DNA of 64,000 nt from Corythucha ciliata (GCA_038030265.1 CM075943.1:30566001-30630000), one strand, 5' to 3'. Counted from the stretch's first letter, positions 1 to 12,740 are shown. A program made the numbers and translations. The notes: a model not told the origin generated them from the sequence alone.

Positions 1-191
1 TCTGTGTACGCGGCGCACTAGTTATTATATTTACGATCCGTCTCGGCACTCAGCATCCCTGCGGCGTTGGACTTTTGTTTGACGCTTCTTATTTTTTGCG
101 TTTCTTATCATTGGTAAATACAATCGTTTTTATGCTAGTTTATTTCGTAATGTCTAATTCCTAATATATCTGTGTTACTTTTACAGGGATT

Positions 192-308
192 ATGCAGGAG
201 GGATTTGGTTCAAGTGTCATGTCCATTGGTTTAAGTGTCATGAGCTGCATCCGCCACCCGGACGCCCCCCCGCGATCCCGACCACCCATCAGTATGCTCC
301 ACTATTGA
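192..308 (+). CDS. possible terminal exon, unrecognised
   Basis: A pyrimidine-rich stretch ending in ttttacag at 179-186 looks like a splice acceptor. The frame that follows, from ATG at 192 to TGA at 306-308, gives 38 residues beginning MQEGFGSSVMS and ending in a Pro/Arg/His-rich tail (ISMLHY). I recognise no family. The short open frame and the good acceptor are the only support; nothing upstream in the window can be joined to it. It could equally be chance. Confidence 0.18.
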   Translation: MQEGFGSSVMSIGLSVMSCIRHPDAPPRSRPPISMLHY

Positions 309-1707
309 CGCTTGTTTCTTAGACTTAATTTAATAGATCTCGCTTTTTATATTTAACTATGTCTTTTTTCTAGCAGTCAATGAGTGTTTTTTCAGAAATG
401 TATCCGTGAATTAGACCTTCGTCTTAATCGCAGCCGCAGACTTGCCCTAATAAGAACAGCAAATTTAGTACTTTTTCTCAATTTTGACCGGGAAGTTGCT
501 ACGAGAAATCGTTATTTTTCCCGGAAAAGGGCGCACGTTATTTTAATTTTAGCCATGAACAGTCCCCAAAGAATAGCACATTATAGGGGGTTTTCTAAAT
601 TTCAGCAATGAAACTATTGCTTCTATTAACCACGAATAAGTGCTTTTTCTCAAATTTTGCTTAGGACGTTGCGCTGCGAAACCGGCAATTTCTGGTTTAT
701 TTTAATGGCGTCCTGAGTCGAGCGGGAAGCGGCTTATAAGCCCGATATTTTGACAAGTCAAATTCAAGTCAAACTCCTTCTTGACAATTGCAATGTCAAT
801 TGGCAATTTTGACGGAGTTCAGTTGACCGAAGCCTAATAATTGAACACTATGTTAAAGACTTGCCTTCAGCCGGTGGGTGAAGCGATGATGCATCTTTTT
901 TTTCAACCGTCTTCTTGACGTCCTCGTCTCTCTGAAACATCATAGGGATTCGCATTACAAAACAAGTTAGAATGGTTCAGGAGTCAGGAAAATTAAGGTA
1001 TTCAATGTTTTCAGCCCTTTCTTTCATTGTATAGTAAAATGAGGTCACCTTATACTATACGTGGTCTCTGGAGAGAGGATAAATAATTTCTCGTAAACGT
1101 TGATAACTCGCTCTTATTACCGGCTGACTCTAAAATAACGTTTGGAATTATTATGGAAATAAAAGTATCCAACTTATTTCCAAGCAGCCATAATCGTCTT
1201 AAAGAAAAGAGAAGAAAAGTAACACGATAATCCCACGAAGTTTTCGAGGTAATTCTCTTGAATTGGAGAGGATCCGTACTTTGGTTGAACTACAAATAAA
1301 TCCTTACGTCGGAGGAAGAGTATAGGAACTCTTAGCCTATATGAGTGTGACTAACCGTGAAATAGAGGACAGCTAACATTTCCCTGCCTTCATACACCAT
1401 CCACTTGAACTTACCATCGTCCTTCCTTCCCTTATTTCTCTACTCGAAAACATCATCCTTTTCCACGGGTTATAAAGATTGGACACAACAATGAATTAGT
1501 GCCATATAATTTCGTTTATATTTTACTAATGCCCCTTGTGTTGCTATATCTAGCTGCGAAAATTGATAAATGGAAATATGTACATGCATGGTACTTTACG
1601 AGGCAATTCGACCTGCGGCCCAACCCATTTCTCTCCCTACTTACGTCTTCAAACGCTGTCATTCTAAATATCAGGTATCAATTACTAACGATTTTTTTTT
1701 TTTTTTT
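309..1707. other. gene-free AT-rich stretch
   Basis: I see no conserved coding frame, RNA gene or clear repeat end here, only short chance ORFs (for example 384-611). Confidence 0.5.
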
Positions 1708-2039
1708 AGTGCATTTCATTCTGAAAATGCACTATTGGTCTCGTCGTGATGGTGGCAAACATGGGTCATGTCATGTTTTTTTCACGTTTCAGAACCTCTA
1801 GAACACGAATTCAGTGGTCTCCGGAATTCATATATATATATATATCTTTATGGCCGTTTCCTTGTTAGCACGATAACTCTCGTAGAAGTTAATTTAGCGG
1901 AACGCGCTTTGGCACAAAAATCAGTAGTCATAAGACACCGGTCGGTATTGCATTTGGGCCAAATCGGTCAAGGTGGAGGGGGGGAAATCGGGCTTGAAGT
2001 TGTCAAAAAATCACTAAAAATCACCAGTTCATTCTATTT
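1708..2039 (+). mobile_element. module-repeat element, copy A (3'-truncated)
   Basis: It starts with a short hairpin (gtgcattt...aaatgcac, 1709-1732) next to a T run, followed by the family's 5' leader (tggtctcgtcgtgatgg) and a TA run. One tandem module then begins at about 1863 (gttagcacgataactctcg). The copy stops inside the first module at a new T run and lacks the 3' hairpin end. The same leader and module occur at 2736, 14578, 37093 and, diverged, 55426. Confidence 0.8.
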
Positions 2040-2735
2040 TTTTTTTTTTTTTTTTCACAAAAGATATACGCAACCGATAATTAAGGGATAAAATACGGAG
2101 TCTTTGCCGCATAAAGAGAGTTATATGCGTATAGCGATACTTACATACATACATTTTTTACATTTATTATTTTTCATCTTTTACATACAGGTACATTTTT
2201 TAAGGTGGGTAATCGTATACGTCACCAGTTGTTTCAATTTCATCAAACAAGGCGTTAGGGGTGTACCTTAACTTTAACAAATTGTTTACACGATTTCGAT
2301 TTGAAAGCCTCTCGCACACTGTTTTAGGTTTTATTTTTATTCTCTTAGCTTCTCTGAACCGGGTTTCGATGTCTTGAAGCCAATTGCGTAGACCGTAGTA
2401 TCTTAAGAATTAAGATCAACACCGCGAAATTGGACTACCCCACGCTCAATCGAGAACCGCTTCATGGGAAATTTTATTGTTGTTTTTTGTTTCGATTATG
2501 AATGATTATGAATTTGATTAGGAGCTAGATCCGGTGCATATTTCTCTCATTGCGGTTTCCACTTGCATGAAGTTCTTCATCAGGGAGGTTTATTTCCATC
2601 TACTGGAAATGAAAAACGGGGATATTCAGGGACGCCATTAAAATTTTAAGGGACGCCTCAAAAAATTTCGGGACATGCCCCGCAAAAACGGGACGGACAG
2701 CAGCCCTACGCTAGACTCTTTTCGTTGTTGATTTT
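2040..2735. other. stretch between two module-repeat copies
   Basis: Unique-looking AT-rich DNA with a T run at its left edge. No gene or RNA recognised. Confidence 0.45.
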
Positions 2736-3515
2736 AGTGCATTTCATTCTGAAAATGCACTATGGTCTCGTCGTGATGGTGGCAAACATGGGTCATGTCA
2801 TGTTTTTTTCACGTTTCAGAACCTCTAGAACACGAATTCCGTGGTCTCCAGGATTCATATATAAATTTCTTTATATATTTATTTATTTATAATATTATGG
2901 CCGTTTTCTTGTTAGCACGATAACTCTCGAAGAAATCAATTTAGCGGAACGCGCTTTGGCACCAAAATCAGTAGTCATAAGACCCCGGTCGGTATTGCAT
3001 TTGGGCCAAATCGGTCGAGGTGAAGGGGGGGAAAATAAGGGTTGAAATGTTCAAAAAATCACTATAAATCACCAGTTGATTCTAGAAGCATCATATTCAG
3101 TACGTATACTCCATGTTAGAGTAGCCTTTGATTCCCATTTTAATTTTTTGAAAAAGTCGAAGGGGAGGGGGTGTTGCTCTCGGAGTGGAAGTAAGTGTGT
3201 GGTCTTGTTAGCAAGATAACTCTCGAAGAAATCAATTTAGCGGAACGCGCTTTGGCACGAAAATCAGTAGTCATAAGACCCCGGTCGGTATTGCATTTGG
3301 GCCAAATCGGTCAAGGTGGAGGGGGGATAAACAAAGCCCTTGGAAAACTACCGAAACTTTTCGACATTTTTGAAGAGAGGGTGGTGAAAATAGAGGAAGA
3401 AGTTGGGCTTATTGAAACAAATTATGGTATCAAAATTATTACTTCTGGGACGGCTTAGGGTATCCGTATACGGAATGAAATGCACTCTTTCCGACCCCCA
3501 GCTGCCGGAGCGAAA
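2736..3515 (+). mobile_element. module-repeat element, copy B (complete, two modules)
   Basis: This copy has the same 5' hairpin as copy A, the leader, two tandem modules (about 2912 and about 3207), and the 3' tail. The tail has gggacggcttaggg, then aatgaaatgcactc (inverted copy of the 5' gtgcatttcatt), then the GC-rich end agctgccggagcgaaat. The site is in T runs on both sides (attttag / aaattttta). No protein is encoded, so it must be non-autonomous. Confidence 0.8.
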
Positions 3516-4820
3516 TTTTTATTTTTTACGTGATATATCTAACTAAAAATAGTTAGTAATTATGTGTTAAAAACAGCAAATTAAAACCAAGGATTGGTAC
3601 ATTATCCGTTTTTTATTTTAAATTTATAAAGCTTAAAAATTAAGTTCTTCTCAAATTGAACCGACTCTCGGAGCTACAAACTAATATTTTGGGGTAAAAA
3701 GGCTCAATTTGTCAACGAAACCACCTTAAGGCGACCGCCATTCAATTTGGTTAATTGCTTTCAGAGTTTGAAGCACACTTAACGCTTTCATTCCCACTTT
3801 ACCTGTTAAATACGACGGTATTACTTGTTTTATGTGGAAAGCACTCAGTGGCGGGGGGTGTGTACATGTATGTGAACAGCTTTTAGCTGTGACTGAAGAG
3901 GGGGAAAAAAAAGAGTAAGTTTAGAGTTAGAAGGGGGTAGGAGGGGCGCTCTGTTTTGATTACATGACGCTATTCGTTAGCGGTGGACCGTGACTGACCA
4001 TCTGCGTTCCTGGTTCCTGCACTTGTCTCCCTTTATACTACTATAACTGCTACTACTAACAAGTAACGCCCTTCTCTTTCAATAAAACTCAACTATCGGA
4101 AACTTCTCTTTCATTCAGTCACTCCTCTCTTCTGTAAGGGTAATCTTTTTTTTCTCACTAAATTGAAAGGTCGCCTGAAAATATCTCTCCGGAGATATAA
4201 CGGGAGATCCTTCAAAACACGACGGATTTTTTTAAATTCAATGGGAAGGAGGCCAAGCCAGCAGTTTATTCACGCGCTTGGGTGGAATATTGCGTCACGT
4301 CCCTTTACAAAAGAAGTGTCTCCTCGAGACCTCGTCCGCAAGCCCTTATTCGAATCCGAGGTTTCAACTTTCAACTGATTTGCCCGGTTACTCATGATTC
4401 GCGACCACATTACCACATTGTTGTTATCTACTTATCCAGAGCCGTTTTTAGGAGGTACACATGGTAGGGTAGGCGACCGCCATAGGAACATCCGATTTTT
4501 CGTCGTATTTTTGTGACTCGTTTCCTGTTATCGGAGCAGAATTGCCGTTTGTGAGAGGGGGGGGGGGGATTAAAGTTCTGGAAAAAATTATCAATTTCAG
4601 TTCAAAAAACTATGAGTTTCCTGATTTCGCATTACAATGGACTGTACGGGAATACGGGCTATATGGGGAGGGGGTGGAGTAATCCCCACAGTTCCCTCCT
4701 ATTGCATCTCCGCCTGATACAGCCCGTCAATCGATTGCGGCTATTCGCAGTTTCGTTCGTATGTTGGAGTTTATTGTTCTGTTGAGATGGTACTCAGCCG
4801 TGGTGGTGATGCTGTTATGA
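3516..4820. other. gene-free stretch
   Basis: No gene seen. Around 4438-4485 there is a fragment (gccgtttttaggaggtac, then gcgaccgcc) that also occurs near 14361 and 29187, so it is an old dispersed repeat, perhaps the end of a hAT-like element. A G run lies at 4557-4568. Confidence 0.4.
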
Positions 4821-4829
4821 GTCCTTTCT

Positions 4830-6810
4830 TTTTTGCGGTTATGGCCATTCGGACATCATTGCTCCAGGTCGCGCGGGAGGACTCCGGCTAGCGCGTGTAA
4901 CGTGACGTGGGCCGTGGTGGAGTACGCGCGGAGAGTTGCTAGTAAGTGTCGCCGTTGTATGGTTCTGGCAAGTTTCCTGTCTGTGGTAGTCGCAGTTGGC
5001 CACCAGACGCTGCATGCGTAGGTGACCTTAATGCGAAAGGTTATGCGGTAGTATAATAGACGTCGCTGGAGATTTGGGCCCCATCCATAGCCTGAGATGC
5101 CCCTCATAAGGCTGTACGTTGCTTGGGTGGTGCGTGCTAAGTAGGCCAAGTGTTGGGTTGGCCTTCCTGACCTCGTCAGGTAGACTCCTAGGTGTTTAAC
5201 GGAGTCCGTTATGGACATGCTGAGAGCGGAGTCGGTTTGTATCCTGTGTCGTCTGTGTTGGCGCCTTTGAATATGGTCAGGGAAGATTTCGGGTATGAAA
5301 TTTGAAGTCTTCTACTTGCGCACCAGGCTGCCACGATGCTGTCGGCACGTCTGAATTCTCGGCGGAAGAGGTGGTGGTCCGGGGCCGATATCACGATTGC
5401 CATGTCGTCGACGAATGCTGTTGCCGACAGCCCGGCGGCTTCCAATGATCGGAGAAGGGGAGCGAAGCCTATTGCCCAGAGGAGGCATGCGAGGACGGCT
5501 CCCTGGGGGCATCCGCTGGTCACTGTGTGTCTCACTGTTGTGTTCCCGTAATTGAGGCTGATTTCGCGATCTTGGAGGTAGTTCCGTAGTAGTTCGAAGA
5601 TGTTCTTCGGAATGTCCGTGGTGCGAAGCTCCGTGAGTAGGGCTGGCCACCAGACAGCGTTAAATGCGCCAACAATGTCGTAGCAGGCGAGGGCTGCTAT
5701 TTAACCAGCGACCAGTAGCGTACCGTGGCAGGAGGCGAGGGGGCGGACCGCCCCGAGCCCTCTCTATCCAGAGGGGTCCCTCGAAAAGCTTAAAAATGGA
5801 AAAATGAGGATTTTTAGGTTCTATGTTCACGTGAAACACATCGGTCAGCGATTTGACTCTTTTCGACGATTTTCAGTTCACCCGACCTGGAGAATAGAAC
5901 GTTGCTATATGGTGGTGATTAGGAAACAGTGAGGCTGAATATTCGATTGAGCCCACAATAGCGCTATTCTGATGGCTCAAATTGAGAAAATGCACGCCTT
6001 CTGGAGGTGAATTTGCAATTAAAATAGAGAAAATACGCTGATCCCCAAGTTTATTTAGGCCAATTGTTCCTTAAGGTGAGTTATCGCATGTTCAGTGGAT
6101 CGGTTAGGGATCCCCCCGAATTGCCATCGGTGGCAGTGATCGTACGTTGTCGAGGGGAGCCGCTCGAGGATGAGACGTTCAAGTGCTTTACCTTCAACTG
6201 GGAGGAGGGTTACGGGGCGATAGCTTCCCGGATCACTGCGGTCTCTTTCTTCATCTTTGGTAGTAGCGTTATGGCCCCTTGTTTCCAGGCTGTTGGAAAT
6301 TGGGCCGATGCGAGATGTTGAATAGGGCGGTGTAGATTTCTACTACTGATTCAGGGAGCTGTCGCATCATGTTTCCGGTGATCCCAGAGGGTCCGGGTGA
6401 TTTTTTTAGAGGTGTACGGTCAAAGACTGATTGTACCTCGCTTGTGGACCAGTATGGTGCGTCGGGCGTTTGCGATGGTTCTTCGGAGTTGGTTCGTATT
6501 TCTGGCGTCATCTTCAGTGTCACGTGAGGGGTCGTCTGTTTGGAAGAGTGCACCCAGGTGTGATTCCAGAGTGGTTTGGACGCTTGTGGAGTGTTGTGTG
6601 GCCGTCAGAAGTGCTTCAGGACAGCATCGTCCTCGGTGGAGTTGGAATGGGAGGCTCCAGGGATTGAGAGTGAGCTCGTCCGTGGTGAGCGCCATGAGCG
6701 GCGCTTTTCTCTCATGACTAATGTTTTGTATACGCGGCGTTGTGCGATGTATTCGGCGTGGGCCCTCTGGCGGTCCTCGCCTTGGCGTGAGGATATGCCC
6801 CACTAAATAT
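4830..6810 (-). pseudogene. R1/LOA-like non-LTR retrotransposon, broken reverse transcriptase
   Basis: Read on the minus strand, the pieces follow the order of a non-LTR reverse transcriptase. First is the basic linker before the RT domain (about 6770-6690, RRVYKTLVMREKRRSW). Next are the KKSPGPSGI motif (about 6410-6370), then DPGSYRPVTLLP with WQFGGIPNRST (6230-6080), then DIVGAFNAVWWPALL (about 5690-5640), SGCPQGAVLACLLW and the catalytic AFVDDMAIVI (about 5410-5390). The thumb region with LGVYL and the tail ending LHALAGVLP follow (5200-4870). Frameshifts occur near 6690, 6260 and 5220. A block at about 5704-6057 splits the RT between the GGIPNRST and DIVGAF motifs. It is dead and truncated; the endonuclease part is missing. 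The clade call rests on motif style only. Confidence 0.85.
5704..6057. mobile_element. 354-bp insertion inside the RT pseudogene
   Basis: The block interrupts RT coding sequence that is collinear on either side, and TATTTA stands at both edges (5698-5703 and 6052-6057), as expected for a target duplication. Its left part (agcgtaccgtggcagg) resembles the GC-rich termini of hAT-like elements, but I see no matching right end, so the class is open. Confidence 0.45.
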
Positions 6811-7087
6811 CAACTTTATCTACCCCAAAATGCCAGATGGGCTCACTCGGTTGTGTAGTTACCTTACTATAGTCTGTAGTAGCTGTGTCTCCTCCTCCTC
6901 ATCCTCTATTACCGTACCTCTCCTAGAAGGCAGCGCGCAAGCGCTCTGAGGTCCTTTTTGCATTTCATGGAATCACTTACAACACACCTCGAGTAAAACG
7001 TTATCCACTTTAAAAAACCACAACGCGCAGCGCGCAATTCGAAACACATGAAAAAATAATGACACAACGACTGAAAACTAGAATATT

Positions 7088-9100
7088 CAGGGTGTTCATA
7101 AATTACCTCGACAGAGAAAGTATGGTGATAGTACACCTCATTTGTGATCGAAATTGCTATTTGAGGTTTTTTGGAATTCCTCTTGGTTTTCGAGAAATCG
7201 TCAATTTCGTGTTTTTTTGGTGGCCCTCTGTTTTTTTTCGACAAGTGACTGGTACGGCATCACCAACAGGTGCTAGACTAAAAGTAAATAGCTCTTTGAA
7301 AAGAGCACAAAATTTCCTTCATTATTGGTCCTCTACTCAATAAAATTACACCAAGGCCCTAGCCGCTAGGGCATGAGATATCCGAAGGAAACTCGTTATT
7401 CGCATTTCTGCCCAATTTTCATAAGCGATTTTCACCATTTCGTCAAAGGAAAATATTTTTTTGCATTCATAGGGAAAACTTCCTCATGATGTTAGCTTTC
7501 CAATGACGTACAACAGTTACCAGTTTTCACCATCTAGTGAAGAGGTAGAAGCAATAAACGAGTCCAAAACTGAAAAATAACCCGCAATGAGGACCCTTTG
7601 AATGAGGTAAAACCAGGTCTGATTACTCGTTTCCAACGGATGAGACATACGGGTTCAAGCGGTCAGCTAAATCTATCGCTAATTTACGTTGGTGAGTTGA
7701 AATTGGGTGGTGGTGAAGCTTAAAATATCGTTAGAGGATTGGGCTTCATGGACCAGTGGTCACCCTGACCCGCAACCCACGAACGCGAAAATCGAATGCA
7801 AAAATCGGCCCTCCGCACATCTGCATTAGATGCACGTTGCACCTCCAGTCGCCGCCTCTGGATTTCCTCGCACGATTCTGGAGTAAGAATGATTCTCAAG
7901 CTCCTCTCTGGGGCTTCTCGGGAAAAAATGCCACTAGCGGGATCCAAGGACGATGAATAAGAAGTAACACTATCCCGTCCTAGCAACCGCATCTTGTGGC
8001 ATTTTCACACGGTATCGTAATACGGCCCCTGGTCGCAACTGGTTGTTGGTAGACCAGCTTTAGATGACCTAGTAAATAAAAATCCATGGGTGGTTGGGGG
8101 TCAGGACAGGACTTTTCGGTGAGCACCTTACTGGTCCATGAAGCCTTGAGCATGAAGATTTACATCGGCGAGTAGTGGATTGTCCTGACAACAAACCACC
8201 CTTGGATTTTTATTTATTAGGTCATCTAAAACTGGTCTACCAAAAACCAGTTGCGACCAGAAAGGAGCTTGAGAATCGTACGTATTCGAGAATCGTGCGA
8301 GTAAATCCAGAGGCGATGACTGGAGGTCCGCATTTATGCGGAGGGCAAATTTTGCATTCGACAACAAGGAGAAAACCTATAGAATCCCAGAAAAATCCAT
8401 GGCGGGTTGGGGGGTCAAGGTGACCACCTTACTGGTCCATGAAGCTCAATCCACTAACGATATTTTAAGCTTCACCACTACCCAATTTCACCTCACCAAC
8501 GTAAATTGGAGTTAGATTTAGCTGACTGCTTGAATCCGTATGTCTCATCCGTTAGGAACCAGTAATCAGAGCTGGATTCACCTCATTCAATGGGTCCTGA
8601 TTGCGGGTTATTTTTCAGTTTTGGGCTCGTTTATTGCTTCTACCTCTTCACTAGATGGTGAAAACTGGTAACTATTGTACGTTATTGGAAAGTTAACATC
8701 ATAAGGAAGTTTTCCCTATGAATGCAAAAAAATATTTTCCTTTGACGAAATGGAGAAAATCGCTGATGAAAATTGGGCAGAAAGGCGAATAACGAGTTTC
8801 CTTCGAATATCTCATGCCCTAGCGGCTAGGGCCTTGGTGTAATTTTATTGAGTAGAGGACCAATAATGAAGGAAATTTTGTGCTCTTTTCAATGAGCTAT
8901 TTACTTTTAGTCTAGCACCTGTTGGTGATGCCGTACTAGTCACTTGTCGAAAAAAAACAGAGGGCCACCAAAAAAACACGAAATTGACGATATCTCGAAA
9001 ACCAAGAGGAATTCCAAAAAACCTCAAATAGCAATTTCGATCACAAATGAGGTGTGCTATCACCATACTTTCTCTGTCGAGGTAATTTATGAACACCCTG
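7088..9100. mobile_element. 2-kb palindromic foldback transposon
   Basis: The left end cagggtgttcataaattacc (7088) is the reverse complement of the right end at 9100. Similarity between arms continues almost to the centre near 8140, as shown by mirrored landmarks: the gccctagccgctagggc block (7352 and 8817), the pair around 7740/8440 and the pair around 8045/8235. It is therefore one nearly perfect inverted repeat with almost no loop. A TA stands to the right; the left flank is TT, so the target duplication may have mutated. The CAGGGTG ends recall Tc1-mariner-type elements. The apparent matching ORFs in both arms (6909-7244 and 8944-9273) are arm mirror images, not genes. Confidence 0.85.
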
Positions 9101-9194
9101 TATACTATACAGAGAGGTTCCCTTTCACTCCTTCCTCCACAAAAACTGCTCGTACTAAACCCAGCTTTTTATTAGAACTTCACCACTTCTACGA

Positions 9195-9370
9195 AGGGAA
9201 AATATTGTCAAACGTTCACTCCCGGTTCCTCATAAAACTCATTGGGGCACCGGGTTGGTGCCCGGATTTATGAATGAAGCAACGCAGGGAAGGGAGAGAA
9301 AAGAGCCTTTTGCGCACGCGATTTTCTGCGCGTTCGGCCTCCAGGCTACCCTGGAAATGTGCATTTGTCC
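9195..9370 (+). repeat. putative tRNA-related SINE, copy 1
   Basis: It contains accgggttggtgcccggattt, a purine-rich block, and gcgcgttcggcc. It is the reverse complement of 33666-33905. In the better-preserved second copy tagtggataaagcgtc resembles a Pol III A box and gcgttcgaggc a B box. Boundaries are approximate. Confidence 0.4.
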
Positions 9371-9859
9371 CTCGAAATATGTCTTTAATGTCTGATGTGT
9401 GTTTAAATGTTATTCACGCCAAAAGGGTGGTAAACGCTCCCCAACGTATGCGTCGATAAATCAATGGTTTCGAGACCAAGTGCTCGGCTATTATAACGGG
9501 GTTTGAGCTGTTTTATATACGGGTGGGTGGCTCACTAATTGATAGCAAATGCGGCTGTGGCGTCTTCTCTACGTTATAAAATATTTATAAAGCGTTAAAA
9601 GTGGTCGACTTCTGATAGACGCATATACTTGCAAACTTATGGCCATGCTCGAAGCGCTGATGATTATAAAGATCATATGGAGTAAAGCCGAGATCCTATC
9701 GGACCTGCAGGAGTGCTGTTCATGCGTTGAAAAACGAATGATCATCAGCAAATAATAAATCACCTTCTTCTTGCTAGACATCATCCTCGAGGTAAAAGAA
9801 ATAAATGAGAAAGGCCGAACAATTTATTTCGCCTGAATCAGAGGTCATGTGGGACTAAA
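9371..9859. other. gene-free stretch
   Basis: Nothing recognised between the SINE-like repeat and the MITE. Confidence 0.4.
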
Positions 9860-10014
9860 TAGGTCTGTTCCAACCTACCACAGAACTTGTTCGGAACCGT
9901 CACAGAATCATAATCTGCCAATAAAACGCAATGGCGCTATGGTGTTTATTGCTATGGTAAAATCTTTCTGGAACGGTTCCGAACGAGTTCAATGGGTAGG
10001 TTGGAACAAACCTA
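9860..10014. mobile_element. MITE, TAGGTCTGTTCC family
   Basis: A 155-bp element with inverted ends taggtctgttccaacctacc and ggtaggttggaacaaaccta. The inverted similarity continues inward (cggaaccg/cggttccg). The outer bases resemble those of the MITE at 47554-47694. Confidence 0.75.
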
Positions 10015-12546
10015 ATGGGAATAAGATGGTGGACAAATTGAGTGAGATGGTTTGTCGAGCGATATCACATTTTGAGGCATATCATGGTTTATTCGAATAC
10101 TATTCGAACAAGATAGGAGGAGTACATGATAATGACCAGTGTGTGGTGTGGAGGCATAGACACTTTAAAGCATAAAATTTTCAATTGTCACCAATACAAG
10201 ATAAAGGCGCTGATTTCTTTAAAACACGGACTCCCCGAATTTCTCAGTCATTCAATCACCCCAATATGTATGCTCTAAATATTCATGATGAATTTGTTAA
10301 ATTTATAATGTAACCTACTTGTGACGTCAAACTTTAAAATTAAAACATACCTAACGCTATAATGCCAGAAAAAGAAGAAGAAAAAAAGTTCGCCCCTGTG
10401 CCTTTGGGTGTAGCGAACCAAGTTCCCTTGTTGTTTCGCCCATTTGCTATAGTTTACGTTAATAAACGTTTTACCTCAAAGCGTTAGATTAATCGATTCC
10501 CTGACCGCCCCTCTCACCACCCCTGTAACGGCCTCTTATGACCCCCCCCCCCCAACGTTAAAATGTTGGGGGATTTGACTTGATTCACCAGAAAGATAGC
10601 ACCAAAGTGCGCGGTCCAGTCTCAGTCTCCAGCCTTGGACTACTGGCCTTCTCTGTCCTGGTTCTCATCAAAGCTCGGCGATTGAGTCTGGAACTGGTAG
10701 ACCCCTCCCCAGGAGAGGAGGCTCCATGTGCGATCATACCGTCACCACCCCTGGAACTTTTTACAGACTCAATCAAGGAGGACCTCACCTCACACTCTCC
10801 GGAGCCGACGAGAACAAGGTGGAGAACCTTGATTCCGCGATGTTGCGTCTAGAGGCGCAGCCATCATACGGAAAATGAACTTGAAGACATCAGGCGCTGA
10901 ATGATTGCACCGAAAATCTAAGCCCGGAACGGAGACGGGGCCGCACTTCGGTGAAATTATATTTCCTTTATTTTGTTGTGTTTCTTGGTTTTTCTGTGGA
11001 CTGCCCCACACTGAATTAGGTTGCATTCAACCTAATTCCCTTCGCATATTAGGTCATTCTTAATTAGCCGGTAAAGCTATTGTTCACAAGTATATTTAGG
11101 ATTGATAGGATGGGATGAAACAAACGTCTAGTTGGGTAAGCGAACAAAATAGATACTCTTCCCCCCTTCCACGGCGCTTTTCATCGCTCACTGTTGAAAT
11201 GTAACACCGCGATTCGACGTGCATTGCACTAGAATTTCATGCGACAAAAGAGAGCCATTGAAAAGGGACCCACCTGGAAGAGGAGAATGATCAGTTTTAA
11301 AATTAATCCTGTGCCCCCGAGACATAGATTTCTGCATCATTAATGAACCCTTTAGGAAAAGGCAATTATGGTAGTTTACCCTTTCTTTTGAAATTCGCGA
11401 TGAATAGATAGGGCGACCATTATAAGCCGTCAAGACTTGACGAAGGGATCGAATGGGAGAAGGGAGAGAGAAAAAAAGCTGTTCGTGTTTTTCACTCATC
11501 GCCTTTTTATACCTTTAATTCCGGCAGAAGAAAACACCTAATTAATTTCGTTCAAGTCAAAGTAAATGAATGAAATGTGATCAAAGAGTAAAAGGTGAAG
11601 ATCAATACAAGTGATGCTAATTACTTCGCTAAGAATAAAAGTAAAAGCAACAGATTTATTCTTCTAACTATAGAATACATGCTAAGCTTTTACAAATACT
11701 GCTTGTTAAAATCTACTTATACTCTCATTCACCTCGTATACCAAAAGCGGTGAAAATCCCCACGAGAGTCTTTGACCGAAAAATAAAATCAAGGGGCTAA
11801 AAGAACGTTCTTGTATATAATTAAGCTAACTTTTCATTGATTCACAGAACCGGAGCATAAAGCAATTCAAAAAAAAGTTTTGTATAAAAGAAGGATATGG
11901 TCATTTAATTTTTCTTGTTGCGTTTAAGATATACCTTACCTAACGTAAAAGCATCGAATATTATTGTTTGGTTAAGGTGATTGATAGTAAAGCTATTCAA
12001 ACACCTGTTTCGGTCTGGTAACTCAAGACATTAAATTTTGTGTGTCCACGTGTTCGTTCTTTAACATATTCACGGGGCAGACCAGTTTAACTACACCGCT
12101 ATGTGTCCTTTAAAGGCCCTCAAAGTCCCACAATTAAACTGTTCAAAAAAAAAAAAAAAAATCAATAATTCTATCATATTCTAAACCGAAAAATAATGAT
12201 CGAAGAGTGTGGTAGAAAATGTTAATTTGTATAATTCACTAATCTCCAAAATCTGGTGAAACTGACAGAAATTAAAAGGGGCCGCGCGTTCCACCGCGTA
12301 TAATACAACCGAAACAAAAGCTCGGTCGATATTCAAAAAGCATTAAATAATAACCAATAATGGAAAACAAGAGTGAGAGGTGGATACGAGCTCAACCGTG
12401 TGAGTCCCGGGTGTTGGGTGACCTTTCAGAATGATTACATTATTGTGTTTGACAACGCTCCGATAGCCAAAGAACGATAAGTACGAAAGAAGAGCGCTTC
12501 ATAATTATTCAAAATTAAACATGGCCGCTCCTATAACATTATTTGT
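10015..12546. other. long gene-free stretch
   Basis: No conserved coding region or RNA seen. The segment 10580-10960 is less AT-rich and has open frames on both strands, but none matches a family I know and no clear splice sites frame it. Confidence 0.4.
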
Positions 12547-12740
12547 TCAATCATTTTCTAATTCGGACAAGTTGTTTGTCACATTAGAAATCACCCATCG
12601 ATAAACATGACAATTGTTTTCCATCCTTTTTTCTCTCGTCGCTTCCACTGCCCGTATTAACATTAACTCCACATCGGCAAGGGAATAACCATTAAAGAAA
12701 TTGTCATTTGATTCAAGGTGGCTCAAAATATTTTTAGAAG
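12547..12740 (-). CDS. possible terminal exon, unrecognised protein
   Basis: On the minus strand an acceptor (ttaattgcag, cag at 12743-12741) is followed by an open frame to TGA at 12549-12547. The translation starts SKNILSHLESNDNFFNGYSL and ends in NNLSELEND; it is hydrophilic, with normal-looking codon use and a predicted helix around VELMLIRAVEATREKR. I do not recognise it. It has the same strand as the SKI-family gene at 25.1-23.7 kb, whose 3' exons are missing, so it could be a last exon of that gene across an intron filled by the 14.5-21.6 kb nest. No motif shows this. Confidence 0.35.

Noticed and set aside
5312..5650. 112-residue minus-strand frame
   Set aside because: It is an out-of-frame reading of the reverse transcriptase remnant.
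6909..7244. Open frame with a near-identical twin at 8944-9273
   Set aside because: Both are the arms of one palindromic element.
10580..10852. Open frames on both strands in a GC-richer patch
   Set aside because: No family match and no paired splice sites; GC-rich DNA has fewer stops by chance.
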